Below, piece after piece: positions 11,990 through 25,440 of a DNA stretch of 40,000 nt. The notes beneath the pieces are model-generated. The model was not told where the DNA came from, did not search any database, and was given only the letters and a program-made list of their open reading frames with translations. Both the position numbers and the translations under genes were made by a program. The stretch is from Neocallimastix lanati (nom. inval.). Lineage: Eukaryota; Neocallimastigomycota; Neocallimastigomycetes; Neocallimastigales; Neocallimastigaceae. Position 1 is the stretch's first letter; each line of letters starts with the position of its first letter. The stretch is from contig JACVTC010000082.1 of assembly GCA_016946835.1 (NCBI GenBank), forward strand, positions 7,501-47,500, written 5' to 3'.

Positions 11990-13135
11990 ATGGAAGAAAA
12001 TATAAATATTGAAATTAGTGAAACTAATCTATGAAAAGAACATATTATTATTAATAAAAAAATATAAACTTAATTTTTTCATCAAAAAAAAAAAAAAAAA
12101 AAAAAAAGTTCTAAAGTATATAGATGCACTGAATATAAGACTTTAAATAAATGATAAAATTTCATGATTTTAAACGATAAGAAAGAAATTTTTAAAATAT
12201 AAATGCTCATATAATTATCTTGAAAAAGAATTTAATGCATCTCTATCGATTGCAAAACGTAAAATTAAAAATGGAATTAAAATACTTTTAATTTTTTTGG
12301 GTATAAAGCCTAAAAGTATATTTAAGGAAGTTTCATAAGAAATGATATTTATATGTTCTGAATATAATACAATTAAATTCCGAATAACAAGAAATATAAA
12401 TAAACAATTACTTCCTGATGTAACAAAATTTTGATGAAATTCTTGTTGAATCAAAATATTATGAAGTAGTAAGATATGAGAATTTTATGACATCCTAAAA
12501 AAACTAATTTAATAATCTTCCAATCCCCATTCCAGGAAAAATTATTTATAAAATATAATAAAGATACATTTGCAGATGGTGCTTTTTATATCGTACCTAA
12601 AGTTATCAAGTGTTCATTACTAAAATTTATATTAAATAATTAAATAGTTTTTATACTATTTCTTTTTCGATTTTTATAAAAAAAAAAAAATAAAAAAAGA
12701 AAAAGCTACATATGAGATATTATTTGAATAAATAATAATAATAATAAAAAAAAAAAATACTAATAAAATATAGTGATAAGATTATAATTGCACCAGAAAA
12801 AAAATTTTTTGTTGTGATTCCGAAAAAGACTAATGCAGCATAAAAAAAAAAATATTTCCTAATACAAATATTAAATACTGTATTTAGCACTATATTAAGA
12901 GCTTTAGAGTATTAACAAATGAATTATAATGAAGTAAAATATAATAATATATATATTTATTATAAAGTGATTTCGAACTTTACCATTTTGTAGATTCTGA
13001 ATGCATAATTGATATTTATAGTAAAATTCGATGTGAAACAAATAATAATGACCAATTTTTGAAATTTTTTGAATATTTTTTAAAAAAAAAAAAATATTTA
13101 AAAAGTTTTAAAAATTGGAAATAAAAATAAAAAAA
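11990..13135 (+). pseudogene. Decayed FLYWCH/MULE transposase gene
   Basis: The plus strand, read in shifting frames, shows a transposase in order. It starts at an ATG (MEENINIEISETN). A FLYWCH-like zinc-finger piece SKVYRCTEYKTLNK follows at about 12110-12151, then KEFNASLSIAKRKIKNGI (about 12225-12280) and FICSEYNTIKFRITRNINK (about 12349-12410). FADGAFYIVPK (12569-12601) is the MULE DG-F block containing the first catalytic Asp. KIFPNTNIKYCI then HYIKSF (about 12849-12905) is the Cys-x2-His region. SKIRCETNNNDQFLKFFEYF (about 13018-13082) matches the C-terminal TNN block. Stops, frameshifts and A runs (12084-12107) inactivate it. MULE transposases move DNA by cut-and-paste and leave 8-11 bp duplications. 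The motif order is strong evidence; the link to gut-fungal relatives is from memory. A minus-strand open frame at 12215-12454 is a shadow. Confidence 0.75.
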
Positions 13136-13240
13136 AATAAAAAGAATCTTAAACTCTATTTTGACATCATTTATTAAAATTATTTATTTACTAATTTATT
13201 TATTAATTTATTTATAAAAATTTTAAAAAGCCACGTTTTT

Positions 13241-13259
13241 CAGAAAATGCAACCCTCCC
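13241..13259 (-). mobile_element. Candidate 3' terminal inverted repeat of the MULE relic
   Basis: On the minus strand the sequence reads GGGAGGGTTGCATTTTCTG. Its first 15 bases match the MITE end GGGAGAGTTGCATTT at 14 positions. It lies about 105 bases after the last recognisable transposase codons, where an element end is expected. The partner repeat and the target duplication were not found. Confidence 0.65.
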
Positions 13260-13295
13260 CTAAATATTATACTTAATATTAAATTATAATTGCTA

Positions 13296-13342
<47 letters not shown>

Positions 13343-13980
13343 CTAAATAAATAATTATAATAAAAATTATAATAAAAATGTTAAAACTTTAATTAGAATA
13401 CTAAAAATTTATTGGTCAATATTTATTTATCTTTTATTATTTAAAACCCCTCAAAAATATTTTAAAAAAAAATTATTTTTTATATAAATATTGAATAAAT
13501 TCTTGTACAACCTTATTATCTATTCAATTTATTTTATTTTATTTTATTTTTCTTTTTTATTTTATTTTTTTTTTTATTTTATTTTTTTTTTTATTTTATT
13601 TTTTTTTTTATTTTATTTTTTTTTTTTATTTTATTTTTTTTTTAAATTTTTAAAGTCTAACTATATGATATATATATGTTTATACAAAATATAAAATTAT
13701 TTATTGTTGGGCTTGAATTCAATCTCAAGACATTTTTATTTCTTTAAAAATTATATGGGTTTGGAATTCTTAATAAGAAAATTAATACTTTTTATAAAAT
13801 ATTTTACTTGATATAAATTTAAAATAAATAGCTTCTTATGTTCATGATGTGAATATCTATTGGCATAATATTCCATCAGATTGTGAATTTTTTTTATCAC
13901 ACTGAATTGACATAAAAATTATTAATAATAAAATTGAATTTTATAAATATTAATATTAATATTATTATTATTATTATTGC

Positions 13981-14032
<52 letters not shown>

Positions 14033-14755
14033 TTTTTGTTAACTAATGTTAATTTTATTTGAAGGCGAAAGAAAAATCTCAAATCTCAAATATAATATAT
14101 AAATATATATATTTTATATATTATCTAATTAATAATGTTGTTGTTATCAAAGTGAATTTTTTTTTTAATCTCTCTCACTAACATAATTTATAAATATATT
14201 ATAATTTTAGCTATTATAATAATAATCAAATATAATTATTTAACAGAAAAATCACTTCTAGCTATTTACTGCTGTTATTCAAATAATTTAAATAATAATC
14301 AAATATTATTTATATAAGAGAAACATTAATAAAAGTTATACTGTCATCATCAAAGTTAATATATATAATTATGCTACTTTTAGATATATTGAATTATTTG
14401 TATTTATTTATTTATTCATTTATTTATTTACAATCGATTGTTCATTTAAATCATTCCTTTTATCATATTATACTTTATTTGTTTATTGCATATAAAATTT
14501 ATATTATTATATAAATTAAATTTGTTTAAAAATTTTTTTTATATATTTAATAAAATTTTAATTATTTTAATAATTAATATACATATCATAAGATTTATAT
14601 TGAAATAAAATAAAATAAAATAAAATAAAATAAAATAAAATAAAATAAAATAAAATAAAATTAAATCCGTATATAATAATAAAAATATATACATTATATT
14701 TATTAAAATGAAAAATTTTTATATTTCAATAATAATATAATATAATAAATAACAT

Positions 14756-14791
<36 letters not shown>

Positions 14792-16326
14792 CTTAATTTT
14801 TTAGTTTTATTTTCTGTAAAAAGGACTTAAAAAAGGACTTAAAAAAAAAGAAAAGGAAATAATAAAAAAGAAAATAGAAAATAAAATGTAAATATTAATT
14901 ATTTGATATTATAAATTAAAAAAAACAAATAAAATAAAATATATTTTTGTCTTATATAAATATAATAAAAAAATAAAGTTGAAATATCTTTAATATTCGA
15001 CTTTCATATGTATAACTTTAAATATTTAATAAATAAATAACCAAAGTACAACATTATCTTCAAAATTTCAAAGTTTAAATTTAATTAGAAAGATTATATA
15101 TCGAAAATAATCAACTTATAATATTTAATAACTATTCAGTATATATATATGGAATTGAATTTTAATATTCTTTAAATTCTATTCTTAACAATTCATTATA
15201 TTATTTTTTGAACTTTTTATTATTTTCAGTAATTACTAATACTTATTATAAATATTAAATTACATTGTTTACTAACACATATTATTATATACTTTAATAT
15301 ATTTATTCATTTATTTATTCATTTATTTAATCATTTCTTATATTTCATTCTATAATAAATAATATTTTAAATATATTTAATAATATTATTGATTTTTAAC
15401 AGAATAAAAATGTTAAAATAGAATAATAAAAAAAAAAAAATAAAAATAAAAATAAAAAAACTTTAATATATATAAATAAGAAATAACTATATATATAAGT
15501 AAAAGAGATAAATATAAAATAGTAAAAAAGAAATTTAATCTCTTTAATTTATATATATTGAAGTTTGAGTAAAGTAAAATTGTTTCTTTTCTTCAATTTT
15601 TCTATACAAGAAGGAAATTTATATATAAAAATATACTAATTCAATAATAATTAGTATGTATTATTATAAAAAATAAATAATCAAAAATAATAATTAAAAT
15701 TAATATATATAATAGTCAAAATATATATTATATTCTTATTATTATTAATACCAACATAATTTTTAAAGAAAACTAAGAAAAAAAAAATAGTAAAGAAAGC
15801 ATTGAAATTTAATATATGATTATATAATATCAGGATATATTACATATACACCTTTTCATTATTATCAATTATTATATAGTGTTATTCTTTCTAATTTTAT
15901 AAGAATTACAAAAAAAAAAAAAAAAAAAATTACATTTTTTAATTTCATAATTTAAATATATTATTAATACAAACAATATATCCGATAATTTCTATATGTT
16001 CACATTATATGTATATATAATCAAAGAGATAATATTTAAGTTTATATTTTAAAATAAATTAATTAATTTTATGTTATCAATATACCTCCTCATAATTTAA
16101 TTTTTTTTTTTTTTTTATACAAAATTCAATTTTAAGATAACAATTCAGGATATAATTTATAGTAACCATATAAAAATAGTAACCATTTATTTAATTCAAA
16201 AGCAATATATTTATAATTAAAAAAAAAGAAAATATATAGTAATAATAATAATTTAAGAGTTTGATAAAAGTAATAAAACCAATAAACACATATAGTATTG
16301 TATATAATCCAAAACATATAGAAACA
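13260..16326. other. Gene-free AT-rich intergenic DNA with simple repeats
   Basis: It contains (AAAT)n at 13298-13340, a T-rich tandem repeat at about 13530-13645, (ATT)n at about 13955-14030 and (AAAAT)n at 14604-14659, plus a T run at 14757-14791. A less AT-rich piece near 13700-13920 gives a short peptide-like reading on the plus strand (HDVNIYWHNIPSDCEFF, about 13840-13893) before stops. It could be a gene relic but I do not recognise it. Confidence 0.5.
14604..14659. repeat. (AAAAT)n pentanucleotide microsatellite
   Basis: About eleven tandem AAAAT units are present without interruption. Confidence 0.95.
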
Positions 16327-17069
16327 ATGGGATACACTGTTATAATTGTTGGACTTTGTATTATTTTTGCAGTTGTTATTTCAGTTTTGAATTATTATGG
16401 TAATAGGAAAACAAGTCCATGGTATGTTAGATTGTCTTTAATAATAGGGTGGTTTTTCTCTTTTTCAATCATTTTAGTTCTTCCTCTCGATATAACCTCA
16501 GTATGTTATTAATTATGTATTAATTTAAAGAAATATATATATATATATAAATTAAATATTTATATTAATATATATATTTCATATCATAAATTATTTATTA
16601 TCAATTGATAGAGTATATATAGAGATTTAACCGATGAAGAAAAAATAAATACAGAACCCCCAATTGGATATCAATCTGAGGAATTCTTTACCATATTTTG
16701 GAATATTGTCTATTGGACATCCTATGTATTAACATGGTAAATAAATAAATAAATAAAAAAAAAAAAAAAAAAAAAAAAAGTTATATAATATATATTAAAA
16801 AAATTTTTTTTATTGAAAAAAAAAAAAAAAAAATACTATATATATTTATACATATATAGGTTAGGTCTTCCACTATTAAGTGGATATATTCAATCTGGTC
16901 ATTTTACTCCACTTAAGAAATTTAAGGATTCTATTTATCAAAATATTTTATTCTATGGTATCTTAGGTGGAATTGGTGTTGTTTTTGTCATTTACATTGC
17001 AATTATTAGACAAATGACAGGGTAAATAAATTAATAAAATTAATTAGTTAATTATTATTAATATTAATA

Positions 17070-17100
<31 letters not shown>

Positions 17101-17768
17101 TGTTTTTGTTGTTGTTTTTTGTTGCTTTTATTAAATTAAATTTTATATTGTATTTAAATATATATATATATATATATATAGAAAAGCTTTAATTGCCTTT
17201 TTAATGGCTATGAGTAACGCTTGGGGTTTGCTACTTTGTATTGTATTTTTAGGTTACGGTTTAGTAGATATACCTCGTATTTTTTGGAGAAAATCTGATT
17301 TAACTTGGATTCAAAGTTACTATCAATTTAAAGCACCAAAATTAAAGGATGATACTTTAAATGCAAATGAAAAGTTACAAAAAGTTGTTAAGGTAAATAT
17401 AAATATAAATATGATCTATTCATTAATGGAAAAAAAAAAAAAAAGAAATTGTGACTAATAATTTATATTAAAACAAATACTATTACTTTAATAATAATAC
17501 ATTAATAATATTTAATCGAAATATTATTGTAGGATATTTTTAAAATTTCAAATTCAAACTCAATTACTTCTCAAAGTCCTCTACGACCTTATTTAGAAGA
17601 ATTAATTGAATTGGTAAATAAATAAATAAATTTGTTTATATATATATGTATAATATAATTTGATAAAGTATTTTTATATTAATATAATTATGTATGTTAA
17701 CTTTTATGTTATTTTTATTTTTTAATTATATTTAATTATTTATCATTATTACTTTTTATTATTATTAT

Positions 17769-17815
<47 letters not shown>

Positions 17816-18296
17816 TTAGTGTCCTATAACAAATGATGATGAAAATAATAATTATGGTGATGATGATAATATTCATCATCATATTATTACTTTAGATGAT
17901 TTAGCTACATTAAATTACAGATTAAAAAATGCAATTTTAGCCAATACACGTTGTGAAGAGTATATATTATTTTTATAATATCAAAAATTTATTTTATTTT
18001 ATTTTAATTATTTATTTTTTTTATTTTATTATTATTTATTAAAATATTTTAAATATTTTTAAATTTGATATATATTTATATATTTATTAAATATACTAAT
18101 CATTTTATTACAATTATTATTATTATTATTATTATTATTCATATCGTTAGACAATATAAAGAATTAATTGAGAAAGCTATACATGTAGAAAATATACTAA
18201 AATATAAAGATAATCCTAATAGGTTAGGAATAAAAATTTAAAATTAATAGTATTTTTATAAATTTATATTAATATATATAATATATATATTATTAT

Positions 18297-18354
<58 letters not shown>

Positions 18355-19090
18355 GAATGGTTGAATTACCATATATTGGTTCAAATCCAAATTCTTGGTT
18401 TTCAAAGTTTAAATATAAGTTGGGTAAATATTTAAATAGAAATGTATTTTATGATAAATATAAATATATATCAATATAATTATAAAATAAATATATATTA
18501 TAATAATATATTAATAATTTTTTTTTTTTATTAATTTAAATATTTCAATATAATGATAACAACAATAAAAAAGCATGGTATTGGTATTTTAAAATAAGAC
18601 CATATATTTATTTAACTATATCCATACTATTAATACTACTTTCGGTGTCAATTATATGGTCTGAAGTAACCTTCCAATTATCGGATAAAAGTATTTCTTT
18701 ATTCTACATTTATTTAAAGTATTCTAAATATATTTCTTATATTTTCTTTGAGGTAATTAAATTAATAGAGATAATAAATAAATTAATAAATGAAAAAAAA
18801 AAATTACTTATTTACTTTTTATATATATATATATATATATATATTATTATTTTAGTTAATTGTTGTTGTTTTATTAATTTACATGTGTCTTTGTACCTAT
18901 ACAAGTCTTTTCAAACTTCAACTCTTTCAATATTATCGTTTATTCCCACATCATCATACTGATGATAATAGTTTAGTTTTCTGTGCTGCCTATCTTTGGT
19001 AACTTTTCCTTTATACATATATATATATATCGATTTTCATATACCTTTTCATTTATAAGAAATTTTTTATTAATAAAATATATTTTTAAA

Positions 19091-19122
<32 letters not shown>

Positions 19123-20980
19123 AATTTTTTATTATTTTTATTATTTTATTTTTAAAACAGTCGTTTACTTTTCCCACTTAGTTACAACTTTTTAAATTTA
19201 ACTGATAATTCACAAACAGCATATTCAAAGGTAAAAATGACACACATATATAAAATATGGTTTACTAATTATTTTAATTATATTTTATAGGTACTAATAT
19301 AAATATATATATATAAAAGATTATGGGTAAAATAGATTTAGTTCCCTTATTAGGTAAAGAATTTAATGGTTATGTTCCAATTATGATGGTGATCTTTACC
19401 TTTATTACATTTTTCAACATTCATGGTAAAATATTAAAATATTTCGGTGTAGATGGTCATTTTGGTATTGATCATTTTTCAATTACAAATGAAAATGATC
19501 AAGATGAAATCCAAGATGGAAAATATTTAATTGAACAAGCAAGGCAGGAATATGATCGTAATCATCCTTCAAGTAAGTTATATCTAATTTAAAGAGAATA
19601 GATTTAAGAGAATAAAAAAAAAAAAAAAAAAAAACTTTATTTTTATTTTAAAAAATTAGAATTATCATATTATATTAATATATTTAGAGAGATTATTTAT
19701 TTGATTTGATTGAATATATATAAATTTATATAATTTTTTATTATTATTATTTTTTTATTGAATTTTTTTTTTTTTTCGTAAAAAAAAAAATCGTCATAAT
19801 AAAAATAAAATTATTAAAATTATTTTATATTATTTATATATTTAAAAATAAAATAAAACAAAACAAAAAAACAAACAAATAAACAAACAAACAAAAAAAA
19901 AAAAAAAAAAAAATAACAGATATAAATACTAAATATGATAGTACCAGTTATTCCAATTTTAATTTAAGAAATGCTACAAAAAATAATATCCATTATAATT
20001 CAAATATTTATAATCATCATCATCATCAAGGCAGTCATGAAAGTACTAATACCAATGATCATGATCATCATCATACTAATCTATCTGTAAATGTTCAAAA
20101 TTCCACCCTTGATTATCCTTTTCATTATAAGAGTCAAAATCAAAATTTCTCCCATGGTGTCCATTCCTCCACTGAATATAATCAACGATTTGTTAGTTAT
20201 AGTCCAAGTAATGGTAGTACCATTTATTATAGTCCTAATAGTGTAGGTGGAGGAGGTCATTCTTCCTCTAATACCACTCTTAATCCTCAAACTTTTTATT
20301 CTAATAAAGCTTCTTCTACAACATCAGCTTCTAATACAAATACAAAAAATAAAACCGGTACATCATCATCCTCTAAATCCTCTAAATCCTCTAAATCCTC
20401 TATATTTAGCGGTTTACATTCTCCTTTTCATTCTAAATCAAAAAATTTAAACCATTTTAATCCTAATGACATCAATAGTAACAGTAATAGTAGCGGTAAC
20501 AGTAACACCACCACCACCAACAACAACAGTAGCAACAACAGCAACACTAATAATAATGATAAATCTAAAAAAAAATTTGGATTTAGGACTAATACTAATA
20601 CGGATGCCAATGAATTTTATAATAACTATCCTTCATTAACCGTGAGTCATTACGGTAGTGACAAGAATCCTCATAGTAGTTACTATCATCATGATCATAA
20701 TACTAGTAGTCATCATTCTCATCCTTATTCCAATTCCAATTCCAATTCTAATTCTAATTCTAATTCCAATTCTAATTCCAATTTTAATGGTTCTTCATCT
20801 CATTCAACAAAATCTTCCTCTTCCGCCTCTGCCTCCTCTACCTCTTCCTCCTCTCATCAATTAAGACCACCCCCCTCCTTACCATTTTCCTTATCAGGTT
20901 CTTCTGGTGGTGCCCTAGCCATTACTAATCCTAAATCAAAAACTCGAATGTTTGGTCTCAATTATAAATTAAATGGATGA
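16327..20980 (+). CDS. LMBRD2: LMBRD2-like multi-pass membrane protein (thirteen exons, 912 aa)
   Basis: Exons are 16327..16500, 16612..16736, 16860..17021, 17182..17392, 17533..17613, 17820..17959, 18151..18222, 18356..18423, 18574..18752, 18856..18998, 19161..19230, 19320..19572 and 19920..20980. All introns are GT-AG, phases agree, and the sum is 2739 bases. Family landmarks in order are LVLPLDIT at the end of the second membrane segment, FWNIVYWTSYVLTW, AMSNAWGLLLCIVFLGYGLV then IPR, the WYWYFKIRP turn, IIWSEVTF, HHHTDDNSLVFCAAYL and IMGKIDLVPLLG. These follow human LMBRD2 closely over about 560 residues. In humans LMBRD2 has been linked to G-protein-coupled receptor signalling; the fungal role is unknown. 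The last exon adds a 353-codon soluble tail rich in His, Asn and Ser with KSS and NS repeats, making the protein longer than the human one (about 695 aa). The start at 16327 was preferred to an in-frame ATG at 16261, whose extra 22 residues are hydrophilic. Introns 5 and 7 carry T runs of about 40 and 50 bases just before the acceptor. Confidence 0.95.
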
Positions 20981-21299
20981 AAAGTTAAAAAAAAAAAAAA
21001 AAAAAAAAAAGAGAGAAAAGAGAGAGAGAGAAAAAGAGAATAATAATAATAGTAATAATAATAAAGAGAAAGAGTTAAGAAGCAAAAGGAAAGTAAAACG
21101 AATAAACAAAACAAAACAAACCATATGAACATCATTAGGGAATTATTAAGAAAAGAAAAGAAAAGAAAAGATGAAATTAAAAATAAAAATAAAAATAAAA
21201 ATAATAATAAAAAAAAAAAAAAAAAAAAAAAAGAAAGAAAAAGTAAAATAAAGTAAAATAATTTACTTTATTTTAAGTAAAAAATGATTAAATAAATTG

Positions 21300-21342
<43 letters not shown>

Positions 21343-21540
21343 AAAAAATATTAAATATAAAGTATTAATAATGTTATAAATATAAATATTAATATTAATA
21401 TATGTATATTTATATATATATAAATTAAGTATAATAATAATAATAATAATAAAAAAAATCATAACTAAGGTAAAAACAAAAAAAAAAAAAACAAAAAACG
21501 AAAAAACAAAAAAGCAAATACAAAAAAAAAAAAAAAATTT
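20981..21540. other. A-rich 3' flank of the LMBRD2-like gene
   Basis: Just after the stop come an A run (about 20987-21010), GA-rich sequence, and further A runs at 21210-21231 and 21301-21340. No coding pattern is visible. The 3' untranslated region and cleavage site should lie at the start, but a specific signal cannot be picked among many AATAAA-like words. Confidence 0.6.
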
Positions 21541-21541
21541 A

Positions 21542-21689
<148 letters not shown>

Positions 21690-22045
21690 TTTTATTTTTT
21701 ATTATTATTATTATTTTTTTATTTTTTATTTTTTTTTTATTATTATTATTTTTTTTTTTTTATTTTTTATTTTATTTTATTTTATTTTTTTTTTTATTTT
21801 TTTTTTTTTTTTTTTTTTTTTTTTATTCCATTCTACTTATATATATATATATTTTTTTTCCAAAACTATTTTATTTATTTTTATTTTTATTCCATTCGAT
21901 ACTTTACTACTTATATTTTTTTTTTCCAAAACTTTTTTTTTATTTTTTATTTTTTATTGAGCCCTTCAACGCCAATCGATCTCCTCTCAACTCTCTGACC
22001 CATGCTCTACTTGAAGTCTTTATAACAACTATAGTTATTCTATTT

Positions 22046-22092
<47 letters not shown>

Positions 22093-22419
22093 AAAGGCTT
22101 CAATGACATCTATCATGATGACTTTTTATGATTATCATTTCTTATTTTCTATATGCATAATACCTAATGCAGAAAAAAAAAAAATAAAAAAAATAAGTAG
22201 TAAAAAAAAAAAAAACCTAATTAATTTTTTATCCTAAATTAAGTCCCTCTCCAAATACCTTATCATTTCACTATTCCAACTATTTTTTTTATATTTTATT
22301 TTATAATTGAACTAACATTATAACATAACAATGCAGTATATAGATAGACAAAAAAAAAAAAAAAGAAGGTCTTTAAAACTCATCGTAAAGATTTTATAGG
22401 CTCTCGTTTCAATTAAACA

Positions 22420-22450
<31 letters not shown>

Positions 22451-22980
22451 CAAAATATATAAAATAACTAATCGTCATAGTAAGATCATAAAAATATAAT
22501 AATAACTAATACTAATAGTAAAAAATAACCATTTGTCAAATTTTTATTATTATCTATTGTTCTTTCTCATCTTTTGTATACATTAATAACAATAGTCATA
22601 GTAACTAATAATAATATAATGTTATTATATTTTATTAAATATATATCAAATACAAATTATAATACCTAACAAAAATCATAGTTATTAATAAAAAGTAATA
22701 ATTTATTACTAATATTATATAGTTAATAATAAAAGTAATATTACTAATATAAATAATAAATTATTACTTTTATTATTAACTAAGTTATCATAAATAATTT
22801 TTTTAAGTCATTCATTCATTTATTCATTAATATATTAATAAATAAATAAATAAATAAAAAACTAAATAAAATTAATTACTAATAACAATATAAATTTGTT
22901 AAAATTCATAATACTTATTAATAATAATTATAATATCAAATAAAATGTACATAATAATGTAATTTTTTATATTAAATTAT
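21690..22980. other. Gene-free DNA with homopolymers
   Basis: It holds T runs, a 44-base A run (22047-22090) and a less AT-rich patch at 21957-22030 with no recognisable product. A perfect inverted repeat at 22722-22780 is listed separately. Confidence 0.55.
22722..22780. repeat. Perfect 19-bp inverted repeat (hairpin)
   Basis: The arms are GTTAATAATAAAAGTAATA at 22722-22740 and its exact reverse complement at 22762-22780, with a 21-base spacer. No target-site duplication was noticed beside it. Confidence 0.85.
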
Positions 22981-22983
22981 AAT

Positions 22984-23611
<628 letters not shown>

Positions 23612-24075
23612 TATTTTTTATTTCATCTCTAATTTTTATTTTATTATATTTTTTATTATTTTTTATTTCATCTTTAATTTTTATTTTATTATATTTTTAT
23701 GTTATTTTTTTATTTCATCTCTAATTTTTATTTTATTATATTTTTTATTATTTTTTATTTCATCTCTAATTTTTATTTTATTATATTTTTATATTATTTT
23801 TTATTTCATCTCTAATTTTTATTATTATATTTTTTATTATTTTTTATTTCATCTCTAATTTTTATTTTATTATATTTTTCATTATTTTTTATTTCATCTC
23901 TAATTTTTATTTTATTATATTTTTTTATTATTTTTTATTTCATCTCTAATTTTTATTTTATTATATTTTTTTATTATTTTTTATTTCATCTCTAATTTTT
24001 ATTTTATTATATTTTTTTATTATTTTTTATTTCATCTCTAATTTTTATTTTATTATATTTTTATGTTATTTCTTG
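23612..24075. repeat. Minisatellite, about ten copies of a 43-48 bp unit
   Basis: Each unit contains TTTCATCTCTAATTTTTATT followed by a TTATTATAT-rich spacer. Copies begin near 23622, 23666, 23714, 23759, 23805, 23848, 23893, 23939, 23985 and 24031. The second copy has CATCTTT in place of CATCTCT. The last few copies are nearly identical, which suggests recent expansion at that end. Confidence 0.92.
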
Positions 24076-24935
24076 TTTTATTATTTTTTTTTTTCTATTT
24101 TATTTTATTTCTTTTTTTTTATTATTATTTTCTAATGAGTAAAAAAAATAATTTAAGGAATATATAAAAATTTTAATAAATTAAAAAAATTTAAAGAAAA
24201 AAAATTTTTTTTTTACATTATAATAAAATAAATAAAGTTTAAATAAATAAAATTATATATAAAAAAAAGACTTTTTATACAATATTTTTAAATTTAATAA
24301 TAATTATTATTATTATTATTATTATTTTATTTGTATTTAATAGATTAAACTTTCATAATAAATTCAATGTTAAATAAATAAAGGAAAGTAGGATTTAAAG
24401 TTTAATCCACATTAAATTGCCTAAAATTCTTTTTTTTTTTTTTTTTTTTTTTTATTTTATTTTTATTTTTATTTTATAATTTTCAGTAATGAAAAATTTG
24501 TTACTATGAATTTAATTATTTATATTTTATATATAGAAAGCATAAATTATTATTTCACTTTTTTTTTTTTTTTTTTTATTCTTTAATTTTATGATAGTTG
24601 TTATTTTGTATAAACAACGTTTAACAACATTTGATAAACTTTAATTCATTCCAAGAAAACAAAAATATAATATCATATTAATATTAATTTTTTGGAAATA
24701 TAACCAATAAAAATAAAAAAAAAAAAAAAAAGAAAAAAGGTATTGTTAATAATCATAGTAATAAAAAAAAATTAAATAATTAATGATCATGATTATCATC
24801 AATATTAAAAACTCAAAAAGAAGTTATCAAAAATAAAAAAAAAAAAAAAAATTTACATGTATATATAGTAGTAATCAACCATTGAACTCGCTCTTTCTAA
24901 AGAATTGAATATATATATTTTTTATTTTTATCTAT
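24076..24935. other. Gene-free AT-rich DNA
   Basis: T runs (24430-24453, 24560-24577) and A runs (24716-24731, 24835-24850) are present. No gene was recognised. Confidence 0.5.
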
Positions 24936-25440
24936 TACTTATTATTTATTATTTATTATTTATTATTCAATTATTTATTATTTAATTATTTATTATTTAA
25001 TTATTTATTATTTATTATTTATTATTTATTATTTATTATTTATTATTTATTATTTATTATTCAATTATTTATTATTTATTATTTATTATTTATTATTTAT
25101 TATTTATTATTTATTATTCAATTATTTATTATTTATTATTTATTATTTATTATTTATTATTTATTATTTATTATTTATTATTTATTATTTATTATTTATT
25201 ATTTATTATTTCAATTATTTATTTTTTATTATTTATTATTTATTATTTCAATTATTTATTTTTTATTATTTATGATTTATTATTTAATTATTTATTATTT
25301 ATTATTTATTATTTATTATTTATTATTTATTATTTATTATTTATTATTTATTATTTATTATTTATTATTTATTATTTATTAAATTATTATTATTTATTAT
25401 TTATTATTTATTATTCAATTATTTATTATTTATTATTTAT
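24936..25440. repeat. (TTATTTA)n heptanucleotide satellite with TTCAATTA interruptions
   Basis: About 500 bases are built from TTATTTA units, interrupted at intervals by TTCAATTATT or TTTAATTATT variants. The same unit and the same interruption form a second array at about 26765-27075. Confidence 0.92.

Noticed and set aside
12215-12454. 79-codon minus-strand frame
   Set aside because: It lies opposite recognisable MULE transposase sequence on the plus strand and has no motif of its own.
16261-16326. Upstream in-frame ATG for the LMBRD2-like protein
   Set aside because: The added residues are hydrophilic and precede the first membrane segment, while family members start close to that segment as the 16327 ATG does. 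It is not fully excluded.
23612-24075. Regular repeats as a possible CRISPR array
   Set aside because: Units are contiguous with no unique spacers, and the genome is eukaryotic. This is a minisatellite.
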